This document shows positions 38,302 to 49,800 of a stretch of 64,000 nucleotides of DNA, piece after piece (positions within the stretch are counted from its first letter, which is position 1; every line of letters starts with the position of its first letter). The notes under the pieces are model-generated. The model saw nothing but the letters and a program-made list of their open reading frames with translations, was not told the DNA's origin and ran no database searches. The position numbers and the translations under genes were made by a program. The stretch is from the NCBI GenBank assembly GCA_020061105.1, contig JAGUYW010000027.1, positions 32,194 to 96,193 on the forward strand, in the 5' to 3' direction. Source of the DNA: Anaerolineales bacterium. Lineage in GTDB: Bacteria; Chloroflexota; Anaerolineae; Anaerolineales; UBA4823.

Positions 38302-40158
38302 CTATTCTTCTTCAGCCATGCGGCGCACGATCTGGGCAGCCTGACGCGCCATCACTTGGATACCTGGTAGTTTGCCCCACGCCCATACCCAGCCAGTAGC
38401 ATCGCCTGGGATGATCACGCGTTGCCCATCGAAGGCTTGCAGCCATAAACGCAGCGCCTCTTCAGGTTGCGCCAACAACTCGGCCGGCGCGATGACTGCT
38501 CGGGCTGCGGAGAGCGTTTCGTCTGGCGCGCCCTGGCGATAGCGATGCACCGCTACCGGCAGGGCGGGGGCCTGCTGTTTCAAGGCGTTTACCAGGCTGT
38601 CAGCAAAGCTATCTCCGAAACTGTCGTCGTCTGGGGCAAGAATCAGCACTGGGAAATGGGTATGTTGGCGGGAGAGCAAGCGCTGGGCTGAGCGGTTGTC
38701 CTGGCGCAGCAATAAACCGTGAGTAATAAGCAAGGCGCTGAATACCCCCATCAGGCCTATCGCATCCAGGATATTGAAGAGCGGATTTAGGGGAGCGTTG
38801 CCCAGGACGATGCGTAGTAATTCGTAGATCAGAGCGCCAGTTCCTGCCATAACCCCGATGAGGCCGATGAAGATCAAGAGAAACAGGTAACCACGCCGTA
38901 CCACTGAACGGCGGGCCTGGTTGCCTTCAGGGTTGTCTTTGGCTGTTTGCCTTTGGGCCGGCAGGAATGTGTTGAACCAGAGCGGAAAGCCGCTCAATGC
39001 AGCCGCTGCAGCCGCTGTGATATCTCTGGCGATGTTTTGCGGGGTAAGCGCTGTTTGCCCAACTGTCAACGTAATGATTGAAGAAATGAGATTATACAGG
39101 CCGAATATCATCCATAACATTCCCAAAAAGGCCAGGCCATAATGATGGGCGCGTTGTAAGCCGGCGCGGTATTGGAAGAGCGTATCTTCCTGCGGTGGAA
39201 TTGCCCGGCTGGGCAGGTCTGGGCGTAAGGCGCGTTCGTAGACCCACCAAACGAGTCCGAAGGGGATTGCGATGGCCAGCGCTTCTGCAAGGCGGCGCCA
39301 AAGATCATCCCATCCAACCGGCCATCTGGCGATGATTTGGGTTGCCAGGTAGAGCAGCGCTGACGAGAAATTCATGGCTGCCACGAGCGCACCTATGGCG
39401 CAGATAAAAATAATCTGTAGCAGGGCGCTGCGCCGCAGGTGAGAGAGATTTTCCGCCGCTTCACTCCAAGAGCGTTTGCTCAACCGGTGAGTGAAAACCC
39501 ACAAGGGTATTCCGACCATTGCCAGCGCCAGCCCATTTGCCATTTGTGAGGCATCTGGGTTTGCTCTGGGTAGTCCAACCGTCAGCAAATAATTGAAAAT
39601 CATCAACATCCCTGGCAAAGCCAATATGAGAGCGTACGCAACCCATAAGAGCCGGTACAGGCGACGTGTCTCGGGGAATGGCTGGCCTTTTGGCCGGGCT
39701 TGCCAATCGCCTCTCAATAGATAGTACAAGCCGGCGGCGGCTGCCAGGTTTATGGCGATGGCGATCACATTGTCGCTGGCGGTTTGTTCGCTCCCCAGCA
39801 ACCCTTCTCGGATAGGTTGGTTAAACAAACCCAAAAATAAACGATTCAAGATTGCCAGGATGTTTTGAGAAACTGGGATTAGCGTTGCCAGCAGTGCGGA
39901 ATAAAAGAAAAAAGCCCGCGTACGCGCGAAACGTTCATCCGAGTCTTGCATAGCGCTGCGCTGCGCCAACCAGCCATGCAGAAAGAAAACCGGCGCACCT
40001 ACCAGGATCAGCGCCAGCCCACCAGCGAGTAGTTCGCTGCCTTCTTGAGCTTGTACCCCAGCAATAAAAGCGCGCGCCAGCCCGATCACCCCCCATAATA
40101 CTGTCTCCAGACTGACAAACGCAGCGGCGTATAAATACCAGCGGCGCAGGGTTTGCAT
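38302..40158 (-). CDS. Multi-TM protein with tandem DUF5671-like repeats
   Basis: Repeated R.YL..A....L......G........G....LA..GLAL...G.PL.....L..R units. Confidence 0.75.
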   Translation of the reverse strand: MQTLRRWYLYAAAFVSLETVLWGVIGLARAFIAGVQAQEGSELLAGGLALILVGAPVFFLHGWLAQRSAMQDSDERFARTRAFFFYSALLATLIPVSQNILAILNRLFLGLFNQPIREGLLGSEQTASDNVIAIAINLAAAAGLYYLLRGDWQARPKGQPFPETRRLYRLLWVAYALILALPGMLMIFNYLLTVGLPRANPDASQMANGLALAMVGIPLWVFTHRLSKRSWSEAAENLSHLRRSALLQIIFICAIGALVAAMNFSSALLYLATQIIARWPVGWDDLWRRLAEALAIAIPFGLVWWVYERALRPDLPSRAIPPQEDTLFQYRAGLQRAHHYGLAFLGMLWMIFGLYNLISSIITLTVGQTALTPQNIARDITAAAAAALSGFPLWFNTFLPAQRQTAKDNPEGNQARRSVVRRGYLFLLIFIGLIGVMAGTGALIYELLRIVLGNAPLNPLFNILDAIGLMGVFSALLITHGLLLRQDNRSAQRLLSRQHTHFPVLILAPDDDSFGDSFADSLVNALKQQAPALPVAVHRYRQGAPDETLSAARAVIAPAELLAQPEEALRLWLQAFDGQRVIIPGDATGWVWAWGKLPGIQVMARQAAQIVRRMAEEE

Positions 40159-40308
40159 ATTGTCCTCCAGTCGCCCGGTTGCGGCCGGAGCGGCTTATCA
40201 TGGGTGTAGAAACGATGAGCCCCCGTGTGCTTCCAATGCCCCGATTTTAGTAGATTACCGTGTAGTTGGCAAGCCTTGTTTCGCCGCACTTTTTCTTTAT
40301 TAAGCAAA

Positions 40309-40333
40309 GGAAGGGCAGCCTGGCTGCCCTTCC
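40309..40333 (-). terminator. Hairpin downstream of glutamate dehydrogenase gene
   Basis: GGAAGGGCAGC-CTG-GCTGCCCTTCC, perfect 11-bp stem. Confidence 0.75.
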
Positions 40334-40355
40334 GGTGGATTTTATTCGAATTGGT

Positions 40356-41642
40356 CTAGATCCAGCCGCGTAGTTCCATGGCTTTCACCACGCGGTTGAT
40401 TGCCACCATATAGGCAGCGTCGCGCATGAAGACTTTCTCGCCTTCCGACATTTCCAGGACGCTGTTGAAAGCCTGGGTCATTTTGGTATCCAGGCGTTGT
40501 AACACTTCTTCGCGCGTCCAATAATAATTCATATCGTTCTGCACGCCTTCGAAGTAAGAAACGGTCACACCGCCGGCGTTGCACAAAAAGTCGGGCACAA
40601 CAAAGATGTTGTTGCGCTTGAAGACCTCGTCCGCCTCAGGAGTAGTCGGACCATTGGCGCCTTCAGCGACAATCCGTACCCGGCTGCTCACCCGCTTGAC
40701 GCTCTCCGCATTGATCTGCCCTTCCAAAGCGCCGGGCAGCAAGACATCCGCCTCTTTGGTGATCCAGGCGTCGCCTTCTTCGATGATATAGCCAGCCTTG
40801 CGAGCTTGCTCTTTGTCGATTGAGCCGTACTGGTCGGTGATCGATTGCAGGAACTTCGGGTCGACACCCTTGGGATGGCTGACAGTATAGGCGGCGCGGT
40901 CGGCGCGATCCCAATAGGAAACACAAGCCACTGTACCGCCCAGCAATTTGTTAAAACCGATGGCGGCATACTGGGAAACATTGCCGAAGCCCTGAATGGC
41001 GACAACAGATTTGGCCGGATCAATTTTGAGGTGTTTCATAGCTTCACGTACAGCAAAGATCGCCCCAAACCCGGTAGCTTCTGTGCGGCCTAACGAACCG
41101 CCGCCGCCCACAGGTTTGCCAGTGATCACGCCAGGCGTGTATTGCCCGACCAACTTAGAGTATTCGTCCATCATCCAGCCCATCATTTGCGGGGTGGTGC
41201 CCACATCGGGGGCGGGAACATCCTGGCGCGGGCCGATATTGCGCCACATCTGGCCCACCCAGCCGCGGCACAACTTTTCTTTTTCGGTTACCGAAAGGGT
41301 CGCCGGGTCTACTGGAACGCCGCCCTTGCCGCCGCCCAACGGAATATCGGCTACAGCGCATTTCCAGGTCATCCACATCGCCAGGGCGCGCACAGTATCC
41401 AAAGTTTCAGATGGGTGGAAGCGGATACCGCCTTTGGCTGGGCCGCGCACATCATTGTGCTGCACGCGATAACCGAAGAACAATCGTATGGAACCATCAT
41501 CCATCCGCACTGGAATTTCGAACTTGAATTCTCTGGAAGGCCAACGCAAAATTTCGGCTACTTGTGGATCCATATTCAGTTGTTTGGCGACATGGTCGAA
41601 TTGGGCCTGCGCCATTTGGAAAGCGTTAATTAAGTCAGACAT
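40356..41642 (-). CDS. gdhA: Glu/Leu/Phe/Val dehydrogenase (glutamate dehydrogenase)
   Basis: RLFFGYRVQHNDVRGPAKGGIRFHP, MTWKCAVADIPLGGGKGGVPVDP, VAIQGFGNVSQYAA, EGANGPTTPEAD, VVPDFLCNAGGVTVSYFEGVQN. Confidence 0.95.
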   Translation of the reverse strand: MSDLINAFQMAQAQFDHVAKQLNMDPQVAEILRWPSREFKFEIPVRMDDGSIRLFFGYRVQHNDVRGPAKGGIRFHPSETLDTVRALAMWMTWKCAVADIPLGGGKGGVPVDPATLSVTEKEKLCRGWVGQMWRNIGPRQDVPAPDVGTTPQMMGWMMDEYSKLVGQYTPGVITGKPVGGGGSLGRTEATGFGAIFAVREAMKHLKIDPAKSVVAIQGFGNVSQYAAIGFNKLLGGTVACVSYWDRADRAAYTVSHPKGVDPKFLQSITDQYGSIDKEQARKAGYIIEEGDAWITKEADVLLPGALEGQINAESVKRVSSRVRIVAEGANGPTTPEADEVFKRNNIFVVPDFLCNAGGVTVSYFEGVQNDMNYYWTREEVLQRLDTKMTQAFNSVLEMSEGEKVFMRDAAYMVAINRVVKAMELRGWI

Positions 41643-41685
41643 TCGGGTTTTCTCCTGATTGGTAAATTATTCTCTGATACAAAAT

Positions 41686-41714
41686 AAGCGGGCGCACCGG
41701 TATGGCGCCCGCTT
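41686..41714 (-). terminator. Intrinsic terminator downstream of gatB
   Basis: AAGCGGGCGC-ACCGGTATG-GCGCCCGCTT; minus-strand 3' flank TTATTTTG. Confidence 0.85.
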
Positions 41715-41827
41715 CGAATTATGGAATATGCCGGCTTACGATGCGCATTTCATCTATCCTGCTAATATTAGGATACTAGATGTCTGACAATTCGTCAATA
41801 TGACGGAATGCCATCTTCGGCGTGACA

Positions 41828-43282
41828 TTATTCATATCCTGCTTTTAAGGCGTTCAGTTGTTGTTCCAGTTCGGCTTGCAGAACTTGCGGGTTGGCCTGG
41901 CCTTTAGCGGCTCGCATGACCTGTCCGAATAACCAGCGCGCCAGGTTTTCTTTGCCGTTCAAATAGGCTTTGACCTCCTCGGGGTGATCGTCTACCACTC
42001 CCGCTACCAGCCCGGCGATGTGATCCCGGTCTGAAATTTGGCGCCAACCGTGTTGGGCGATGATGGTTTCCGCGGATTGGCCGCTGGAAAACATCTCAGC
42101 CAGGGCGATTTTGGCGGTATTTTGGTTGATTTCCCCGGCGTTCAGAATGCGCAGCAGACCGGCCAGCGCTTGCGGGGTGATTGGGCATCCCTCGATTCCC
42201 AAGCCTTCCTGATTCAGCAAGCCGAAGAGATCGCCGCTGATCCAGTTTGCAATCATGGTGAGGGGCGTGCCATTTGCCGCTCTTACGACAGCTTCAAAGT
42301 AATCAGCGGCGGCAGGTTCTACGGTCAGTACCCCGGCTGTGTAATCGCTCAAACCATAGTGTTCTTGAAAGCGCTGCAATCTGGCGGCGGGCAGTTCTGG
42401 CAACCCTGCGGCAATTGATTGCAACCACTGGGCTTCGACCAATAAGGGGGGCAGGTCGGGTTCGGGGAAATAACGGTAATCTTGCTCGGCTTCTTTGCTG
42501 CGCTGGGCCACCGTAACGCCGCGCCCTTCGTCCCAACCGCGTGTCTCTTGCAGAACTACTCCGCCGTGTTGCAAAACCTGGCTTTGGCGTTGGATTTCAT
42601 AATCCACTGCTCGCTCCAGCGCTCTAAAGCTATTCAGGTTCTTGATTTCGGTGCGAGTCCCCAGCCTTTCGCTGCCGGTTGGTCGCAGGGAGATGTTGGG
42701 CTCGATGCGCATCACGCCTTTCTGCATATCGCCTGAATTGACCCCCAGGTAGCGCAGCACGGAACGCAAAGCCACCGCGTAGGCGCGTACTTCCTCGGCT
42801 GAGCGCAGGTCGGGCTCAGTGACGATCTCAAGCAGCGGCACCCCGGCGCGATTTAAATCCACCAGGGTGTAGTTTTCGAAATGGGTGAGCTTGCCTGTGT
42901 CTTCCTCCAGATGCACGCGGCGGATGCGCACCAATTTCTCGCCTTGAGAAGTGTGGATGAGCAGCCGCCCATGCCGGGCAAGCGGCTCTTCATATTGCGA
43001 AATTTGGTAGCCCTTGGGGAGATCGGGATAGAAGTAGTTTTTGCGGGCAAAGATGCTGCGCTGGTTGACCTGGCATTGCAAGGCCAGCGCCACCCGCAAA
43101 CCATACTCTACGGCGCGCTGGTTGACTACCGGCAGTACGCCGGGCATGCCCGCACACACCGGGCAGACGACAATATTGGGTTCGGCCTGGGTCGAATCGA
43201 CCACCGGACAAGCGCAGAACATTTTCGATTGCGTTTGCAGTTCGGCGTGAATTTCCAGGCCGATGACCGGTTCGTAATGCAT
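41828..43282 (-). CDS. gatB: Asp-tRNA(Asn)/Glu-tRNA(Gln) amidotransferase subunit B
   Basis: [61 protein letters not shown]. Start 43282 (MHYEPVIG) chosen over longer ORF. Confidence 0.96.
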   Translation of the reverse strand: MHYEPVIGLEIHAELQTQSKMFCACPVVDSTQAEPNIVVCPVCAGMPGVLPVVNQRAVEYGLRVALALQCQVNQRSIFARKNYFYPDLPKGYQISQYEEPLARHGRLLIHTSQGEKLVRIRRVHLEEDTGKLTHFENYTLVDLNRAGVPLLEIVTEPDLRSAEEVRAYAVALRSVLRYLGVNSGDMQKGVMRIEPNISLRPTGSERLGTRTEIKNLNSFRALERAVDYEIQRQSQVLQHGGVVLQETRGWDEGRGVTVAQRSKEAEQDYRYFPEPDLPPLLVEAQWLQSIAAGLPELPAARLQRFQEHYGLSDYTAGVLTVEPAAADYFEAVVRAANGTPLTMIANWISGDLFGLLNQEGLGIEGCPITPQALAGLLRILNAGEINQNTAKIALAEMFSSGQSAETIIAQHGWRQISDRDHIAGLVAGVVDDHPEEVKAYLNGKENLARWLFGQVMRAAKGQANPQVLQAELEQQLNALKAGYE

Positions 43283-43301
43283 GTTACTCCTGGAGTATGG
43301 A

Positions 43302-44468
43302 TTAGCCGTGGCGCTGCATAAAATGATCGATGCGCCGCAGCGCCTCTTCGATTTTTTCATAGGCCGTGGCGTAGGAGCAGCGCACGAAGCCTTCACCGCC
43401 AGAGCCAAAAGCCGAACCGGGCACCACGGCTACTTTCTCTTCTTCTAAAAGCTTCTGGGCGAAGGTATCGTCATCCATCCCGGAGACTTTGATATTGGGG
43501 AAGGCGTAGAACGCTCCGCGTGGCTCGAAGGTGGGCAACCCCAGGCGATTCATGCCATTGACGATCAACTGGCGCCGGCGATCGTATTCGGCGACCATAT
43601 CCTGCACATATTGCTCTCCGCAGCACAGGGCTTCCAGGGCGGCGGCCTGGGCTGTAGTAGGCGCAGACATGATGGTATATTGGTGAATGCGCAGCAGTCC
43701 CACCATGGTTTCTGCCGGCCCGCAGGCGTAGCCAATGCGCCAGCCCGTCATGGCGTAATCTTTTGAAAAGCCGCCCAGGGTCAGGGTGCGCTGGCGCGCG
43801 CCTGGCAAGGAGGCAAAGCATACATGCTCGCCGCCATAAACCAGGCGGTCGTAAATTTCGTCTGAGATGACGATCAGGTCGTGCTCCTCGGCCATTTTGA
43901 GTACTTCTAACAAGGTTTCTCGCGAAGCCACTGCGCCGGTCGGATTATTCGGATAACCAACTAAAATTGCCTTTGTGCGTGGGGTGATGGCTGCTCGCAG
44001 GGCTGCCAGGTTGGGTTGGAAGTTGTCCTCCACCCGGCTGGGAATCTCTACCGGTACACCCCCGGCCAAAATTACCTCCGGTTGGTAAGCTACAAAGCAA
44101 GGAGTCGGGATCAGCACTTCCTGCCCGGGTTCCAGAATCGCCGTGAGCGCCAGGTATAAGGCCTCCGATACACCCACGGTGATCACAATTTCGGATAGCG
44201 GGTCATACTCTACGCCATACAGGTTCTTCAGGTTGTCTGCCAGGGCTTTGCGTAATTCGAGAGTTCCGGAATTGGAAGTGTAGTGGGTCTCGCCTCGTTG
44301 CAGTGAGGCGATGCCTGCTTGCAAGATGGGCTCAGGCGTCTTGAAATCCGGTTCACCGATTCCAAGCGAGATGACATCTTTCATGGTCGCCACAATGTCG
44401 AAAAATTTGCGAATACCTGAGGGCTTCAAGGTTGCCACCCGGTTGGCAAGGTAATTGGTTTGACTCAC
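43302..44468 (-). CDS. Class I/II PLP-dependent aminotransferase
   Basis: [76 protein letters not shown]. Confidence 0.94.
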   Translation of the reverse strand: MSQTNYLANRVATLKPSGIRKFFDIVATMKDVISLGIGEPDFKTPEPILQAGIASLQRGETHYTSNSGTLELRKALADNLKNLYGVEYDPLSEIVITVGVSEALYLALTAILEPGQEVLIPTPCFVAYQPEVILAGGVPVEIPSRVEDNFQPNLAALRAAITPRTKAILVGYPNNPTGAVASRETLLEVLKMAEEHDLIVISDEIYDRLVYGGEHVCFASLPGARQRTLTLGGFSKDYAMTGWRIGYACGPAETMVGLLRIHQYTIMSAPTTAQAAALEALCCGEQYVQDMVAEYDRRRQLIVNGMNRLGLPTFEPRGAFYAFPNIKVSGMDDDTFAQKLLEEEKVAVVPGSAFGSGGEGFVRCSYATAYEKIEEALRRIDHFMQRHG

Positions 44469-44525
44469 ATTAGCTCCTTTTTTCTTGTTTGGATTAGGTT
44501 GGTCATTGAGAGTTTGGTAAAAAAT

Positions 44526-44738
44526 TTAGATTTCTCGGATTTCCCAGCTATCTTCTGCTTCGTGATAAATCAGTTCGAAAGGCGCGCCGCTGCTTGTTTG
44601 CACTCGAAAGGCCGGCCCTTGCGGCGCGCGCCAGCGAGCCAGCACTTTTTCCACAACCTGCCGCTGTCCTCGCCAGTGAAATGCTGTGGGAAGGTCTGCA
44701 TATTGCCCACTAGAAAAGCACTCAACCTGGTCACTCAC
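44526..44738 (-). CDS. Small hypothetical protein (possibly DUF6504-like)
   Basis: 70-aa ORF between same-strand genes; FHWRGQRQVVEKVLARWRAPQGPAFRVQTSSGAPFELIYHEAEDSWEIREI. Confidence 0.6.
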   Translation of the reverse strand: MSDQVECFSSGQYADLPTAFHWRGQRQVVEKVLARWRAPQGPAFRVQTSSGAPFELIYHEAEDSWEIREI

Positions 44739-44740
44739 GG

Positions 44741-45754
44741 CTAGAGGGTGATTTCTGTATTATCACCGGCGTTTACGACCCCGGGCCGCCGCGTCAGATG
44801 CACCCGGCGTCCTACCAGCGAGTTTTCCAGGATCACACCACTGGCTAACGAGTCGTCTTCCAGAATCGACTCGCGGATGATGCTCTGGCTGACCCGGCAG
44901 CCTGCGCCGAGTGATACATTGGGGCCCAGAATCGATTCGCACACTTGCACAGTTGGATGGATAAACACAGGCGGGATGATGACAACATCCGACCGTTCGC
45001 TGATCTGGGCGCTGTTGTCGCGGCCGTTGTTCAGCAAGTAACGGTTGGTTTCTAACAACGCTTCTGGCGTGCCGGCATCCAGCCACACTTCGACCCGTTG
45101 AGTACGCATCTTTAGTCCGCCTTCTAGCAAGATGTTGATGGCATCCACCAGGTAGAATTCACCCTTTAGCTGAATATCTCGCCGCATCTGCTCATCGATG
45201 GCGTCGATGAGAGCGCGAGAGTCTTTGAAATAATAAAAGCCCACCACCGCCAGGTTGTTGCTGACATTTTTCGGCTTCTCGATTAATTGTTTCACCCAAC
45301 CATCTTCACCTTCCACAGCCACGCCAAACCGGCGCGGGTCAGGGACAGGGCGTACCCAGGCCACTGCATCGGCCTGCTCGTCGGCCAGGATAGATAGATC
45401 GGTGCGGATTAACGTGTCTGCAAAGACCACTAACATGGCGCCATCCAGGTGTTGCTCTGCAAGTTTGATGGCATGCGATTGGCCGCGCGGGTTTTCTTGG
45501 GTTACATAATGCGCTTTCAGGTGTGGGTAACATCCCCGGATGTGGTTTTCGATTTGCTCACCCAGGTATCCAACGATATTGACCAGTTCGATATCGTTGG
45601 GGTTGGGCAGGCTGGAAAGGCTGTCCAGAACATGATCGAGCACTGCCTTACCTGCTACGCTGACCAGTTGCTTGGGTTTACTCCAGGTTTGCGGGCGCAA
45701 CCGGGTGCCCAAGCCTGCCATGGGAATGACAACTTTCAAGGTTGAATTTGCCAT
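44741..45754 (-). CDS. Sugar-phosphate nucleotidyltransferase with C-terminal left-handed beta-helix
   Basis: VVIPMAGLGTRLRPQTWSKPKQLVSVAGKAVLDHVLDSL; hexapeptide-like C-terminus. Confidence 0.92.
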   Translation of the reverse strand: MANSTLKVVIPMAGLGTRLRPQTWSKPKQLVSVAGKAVLDHVLDSLSSLPNPNDIELVNIVGYLGEQIENHIRGCYPHLKAHYVTQENPRGQSHAIKLAEQHLDGAMLVVFADTLIRTDLSILADEQADAVAWVRPVPDPRRFGVAVEGEDGWVKQLIEKPKNVSNNLAVVGFYYFKDSRALIDAIDEQMRRDIQLKGEFYLVDAINILLEGGLKMRTQRVEVWLDAGTPEALLETNRYLLNNGRDNSAQISERSDVVIIPPVFIHPTVQVCESILGPNVSLGAGCRVSQSIIRESILEDDSLASGVILENSLVGRRVHLTRRPGVVNAGDNTEITL

Positions 45755-45915
45755 AGGATACTCGCTTTCGCTTGCAATAATTTGACGCCATTTGACGGGC
45801 GTTAGCGCAATTATACCCCGGGCTGAGCGCGGCTAAGGCATTTGCTGGCATTATGATATAATCTACGTCAAATCTTTTTTGCACCTGGAGTCATAAAGAA
45901 GCGGAGGCCTTTGCC

Positions 45916-46251
45916 ATGGAAGTTACAACCATTGAATACAAACATTGCGACATGATCAAAATCAGAGGGCGAATTGATAGCTCGACAGCCGCTCAACTGT
46001 CCGACGCATTGGATAGCGTTATCGATCAGGGGCGCTTCAAAATCGTCATTGATATGAACGATGTGGAATATATGTCCAGCGCAGGGTTGCGAGTTTTGAT
46101 CGGCGCGCAAAAATCGTGTAAGCGTTATAACCGCGGCGAAGTTGTCCTGGCTTTGGTGCCCAAGCGCATTTACGACGCCCTGGAGTTGGCCGGTTTTGTG
46201 CCATTGTTCCGTTTCCACGATGACCTGTTGGCTGCAGTAGGTAGCTTTTAG
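45916..46251 (+). CDS. STAS-domain anti-sigma factor antagonist (RsbV/SpoIIAA-like)
   Basis: IKIRGRIDSSTAAQLSDALDSVIDQGRFKIVIDMNDVEYMSSAGLRVLIGA. Confidence 0.93.
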   Translation: MEVTTIEYKHCDMIKIRGRIDSSTAAQLSDALDSVIDQGRFKIVIDMNDVEYMSSAGLRVLIGAQKSCKRYNRGEVVLALVPKRIYDALELAGFVPLFRFHDDLLAAVGSF

Positions 46252-46275
46252 GATTAAGATCCCTTTACACCGTAC

Positions 46276-46306
46276 AAGGCTGGAGGGATAAGTTACCTTC
46301 AGCCTT
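46276..46306 (+). promoter_or_regulatory. Intercistronic hairpin between STAS and RsbW-like genes
   Basis: AAGGCTGGAGG-gataagtta-CCTTCAGCCTT: 11-bp stem including one G-U pair, 9-nt loop. Confidence 0.65.
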
Positions 46307-46332
46307 CCTGTTTGGCTTATTGTTATGGCCTG

Positions 46333-46833
46333 ATGAGCGAATCAATTTTCCAATTTTTTTCCCAACCTTCTCCTTCGGATGACGCTGAAGGTCAGTCTTT
46401 ACAGATTGTTAAGTACCCAGCCCAATTTCGAGTTCTGGACGATTTGCGTGAATTTGTCGGGCAGCAGGCCGAAACTTGTGGCCTGGACGAAAAGGCTTCC
46501 TATGCTGTTCAGCTTGCCGTAGATGAGGCTTTTACCAATATCATCGAACATGCCTATGGTGGGGAGTGTGATAAGACAATTGAATGTATTTGCCAATGCA
46601 CTCCTGATTGCCTGGTGGTTACCCTGGTCGATTGCGGTAACCCGTTTAATCCCAACGATATCCCAGAACCTGATTTAGTGTCTGATCTCGAAGACCGCCA
46701 GGTGGGTGGTCTGGGGCTGTATTTCATGCGCCAGATGATGGATGAAGTCAGCTTTCGTGTTGTTCCCGCAGCCGGAAAGAACACTGAATGTAATTTGCTG
46801 CAAATGATTAAACGCAAGGAGAATGTGGGTTGA
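46333..46833 (+). CDS. RsbW/SpoIIAB-like anti-sigma regulatory ATPase (HATPase_c_2)
   Basis: YAVQLAVDEAFTNIIEHAYGG, LVDCGNPFNPNDIP, GGLGLYFMRQMMDEV. Confidence 0.93.
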   Translation: MSESIFQFFSQPSPSDDAEGQSLQIVKYPAQFRVLDDLREFVGQQAETCGLDEKASYAVQLAVDEAFTNIIEHAYGGECDKTIECICQCTPDCLVVTLVDCGNPFNPNDIPEPDLVSDLEDRQVGGLGLYFMRQMMDEVSFRVVPAAGKNTECNLLQMIKRKENVG

Positions 46834-49800
46834 AAGCTGGCTCGCCAGAGGTTGACCTGTCACTGTTGGCAACTTGGCGGCAGGTGCTCGATCTGGGGGA
46901 GAGATTACTCAAGCTTGCAAGGCAGGCATTTCCCGACCGATATGAAGCGCCTATTGATCTGGAACGGCTACATGCCAGCCTGATCGCACAGCATGATCTG
47001 ATTGTAGAAACCACCACGCAATTATTCCATAGCCAGGCGCGGCTATGGCTCTCGCCAAATATTTTATACAGTTTTCTTGGTCGAGCAGCCAAAAACACCA
47101 GCCTTGGCTCACCTTTATCCCCTTTAATGCAGCAAGCCCTGGATGAGCTTCAGGCCTGCGGCGGCGAGTGCACGGATACACAACCGGGGATAATCTTGTC
47201 CTCCCAAAGCGATTCCAGCCAGGCAGTCGAAATACAATTTATTGCCGCTCCACTGGTAGTGAGAAGCATCAAAGACGAGATTTTGGGTGTCCTGTTGGTT
47301 GACCGAGCGGATGGCCTTCCTTTCAGTGAAGAAGCCTGTGATTTATTTGAACGTGTAGTCGGGCAGATTACCCTGGCTTTGCAGGCTGGCTTACAAATGA
47401 CCAAAGAACGCTGGCAACTTGAGCAGCTTTTGTTGGTACGCCAGGTGAGCATGAAGATCGCCAATGTGCGCGACCTGGACGAATTATCTCGCCAGGTGAC
47501 CGACCTGATCCAACGGACTTTCGATTATTACTACGTTGCGATTTTTACTTTGGAGACCGGGCAGGATATCTTGCATTTTCGCGCCAGCGCCGGGGCAGCC
47601 TCAGCTACGAGCGGCGAGGGCGAAGGTGAGGTGCACTCACCCAACCTGGTTGTCCATATCGGCCAGGGCATCATCGGTCAAGTAGCCCAGACCGGGCAAG
47701 AAATTTTGGCGAATGATGTGCGGCAAGAAGAACGTTATCGCCACCTGGATGGGTTGCCGGAAACTCAGTCTGAGGTGGCTTTACCCTTGATGGTCGAGCA
47801 GCGTTTGGTAGGGGTGCTGGATGTCCAAAGCGACCAAACGGGTTATTTCGAAGAATTGGACTTGGTGGTGCTGCAAGCATTGGCCGATAACATCGCTTCT
47901 GCCATTGAAGGCGCACGTCTGTTTAGCGCTGTACAGCAACGCGCCGCTCAATTGTCTACTGTGTATGAAGTTAGCAATGCCATCACTTCGATTCTGGATA
48001 CCAGCGAATTGCTGGATTCTGTGGTGAATTTGATCCAAATGCGCTTCGGCCACCAGCATGTGCACCTGTTTACCGTGCATCCAGGCCGGCGGAAAATTTT
48101 CTACGAGGCTGGCGGCGGACCTTTGAGCGAGATTTTACGCGAAGAGGGGTTCGCGTATAGCCTGGATGATTCGCATGGACTGGTACCCTGGGTGGCGCGG
48201 CATGGCGAGATGGTGATTGCTAATGATGTCTCGCAGGAACCGCGTTATCGCCCTTCGGTGCTCCCACCTGCTGAAACATTGTCAGAATTGACGGTTCCAC
48301 TTGTGTTTGGCGGCGATGTGCTAGGCGTGCTCGATGTGCAAAGCGATCGGCTGTATGCTTTTAGCGAAGAAGATCGCTTCCTCTTCCAGGCGTTGGCAGA
48401 TAATATCGCCGTTGCCATGCGGAACGCTGCTCTGTATCGTTCTGAAGTCTGGCGAAGACAGGCGGCGGATAGCTTGCGCGAAGTGGCTGGCTTGCTCTCG
48501 GCAGATGTCGATTTGGATCAGGTGCTGACGGCTATTATGACAGAATTGCATCGCAACCTGCCCCTGGATGTGGCTGCGGTTTGGTTACTAGAAGAAGATA
48601 ACACGTTGGAAGAGGGCGACCCCCCGGCGCTCCACCTGGCTGCTGTGCGCGGCGACAGCCTGTCTGATCTGTACCTTGAAATTGGTTTGAGTCCTGAGGA
48701 AGTCCTGGATTTTAATCCTGCAACAGAACTGGGAATTTTGCCCGAACAAGCCTTGGATTGGTTGGCAATTGCTTTAGATGTCGAGCAGCCTATTGTGCGT
48801 ACAGAGCATTCTTCTTACGACCCGCTAGGCGCAGCGTTAGGCTTTCCGCCCGATTATTCGGCAATCGCCGCCCCCTTGCGGGTAGGGCAGCGCTGTTTGG
48901 GCGTGCTGACACTGGCTCATCAGACACCAGGCCGTTACGGCGGAGAAGCACGCGCCATGACCGCCACTTTTGCCAGCTATGCCGCAGTGGCTATTGAGAA
49001 TACGCGGTTGTATGAAGAAGCCCATGAGCAGGCCTGGGTTTCAACGGTTTTGCTACAGGTTGCCGAAGCAACCCAGTCGTTGACCAACCTGAATGAACTG
49101 TTGGAGACAGTGATTCGCATCACGCCCACCCTGGCCGGGGTCAGGGCTTGTTTACTTTATATTCTGGATGAGGATGGCGTTTTTGCGCCTGCGGTTGCAT
49201 CTGGTTTAAATGCTGAACAGCAGGCCGAGTTTGAACGCTGGCGTTTTGCCTCTGGCGACGCTCCAGCGTTGGATCAACTGCTGGCGGAGCGCCAACCGGT
49301 TTTATTGCGCGCCGAAGAAGATCACGAACTGGCCAGCATTCTTCTCCAAGGTCGAGATTCATCTACAACGATTCATTCTGAACTATTGGTATTGGTGCCT
49401 TTATTGGCGCATGGCGAGATATTCGGCGCATTTTTGGTGGATTACCACCTGAATCTGCATTCGACCAATGGGGCCGGCCTGGGAACTTTCTTCAACGAGC
49501 GTTTGGCAATTATCCAGGGTGTTGCCCATCAGACTGCGATCGCCGTGGAAAATATCCGACTATTGAAATCGCAGAAAGAAGAGGCTTACGTATCTGTCGC
49601 TTTGCTGCAAGTGGCGCAGGCGGTGGTCAGTTCCAATGAATTGGAAGAAATCCTGGGCTCGATCGTGCGTATTACCCCAATCCTGGTTGGCGTCCAGCGG
49701 GTGGTAATCTTTTTGTGGAACGATGAACATAAAGTATTCCGCATGTCCCAGACTTACGGAATCCGGCGTGACGCGCCTGTGTGTGAATATGCAGTCAGCG

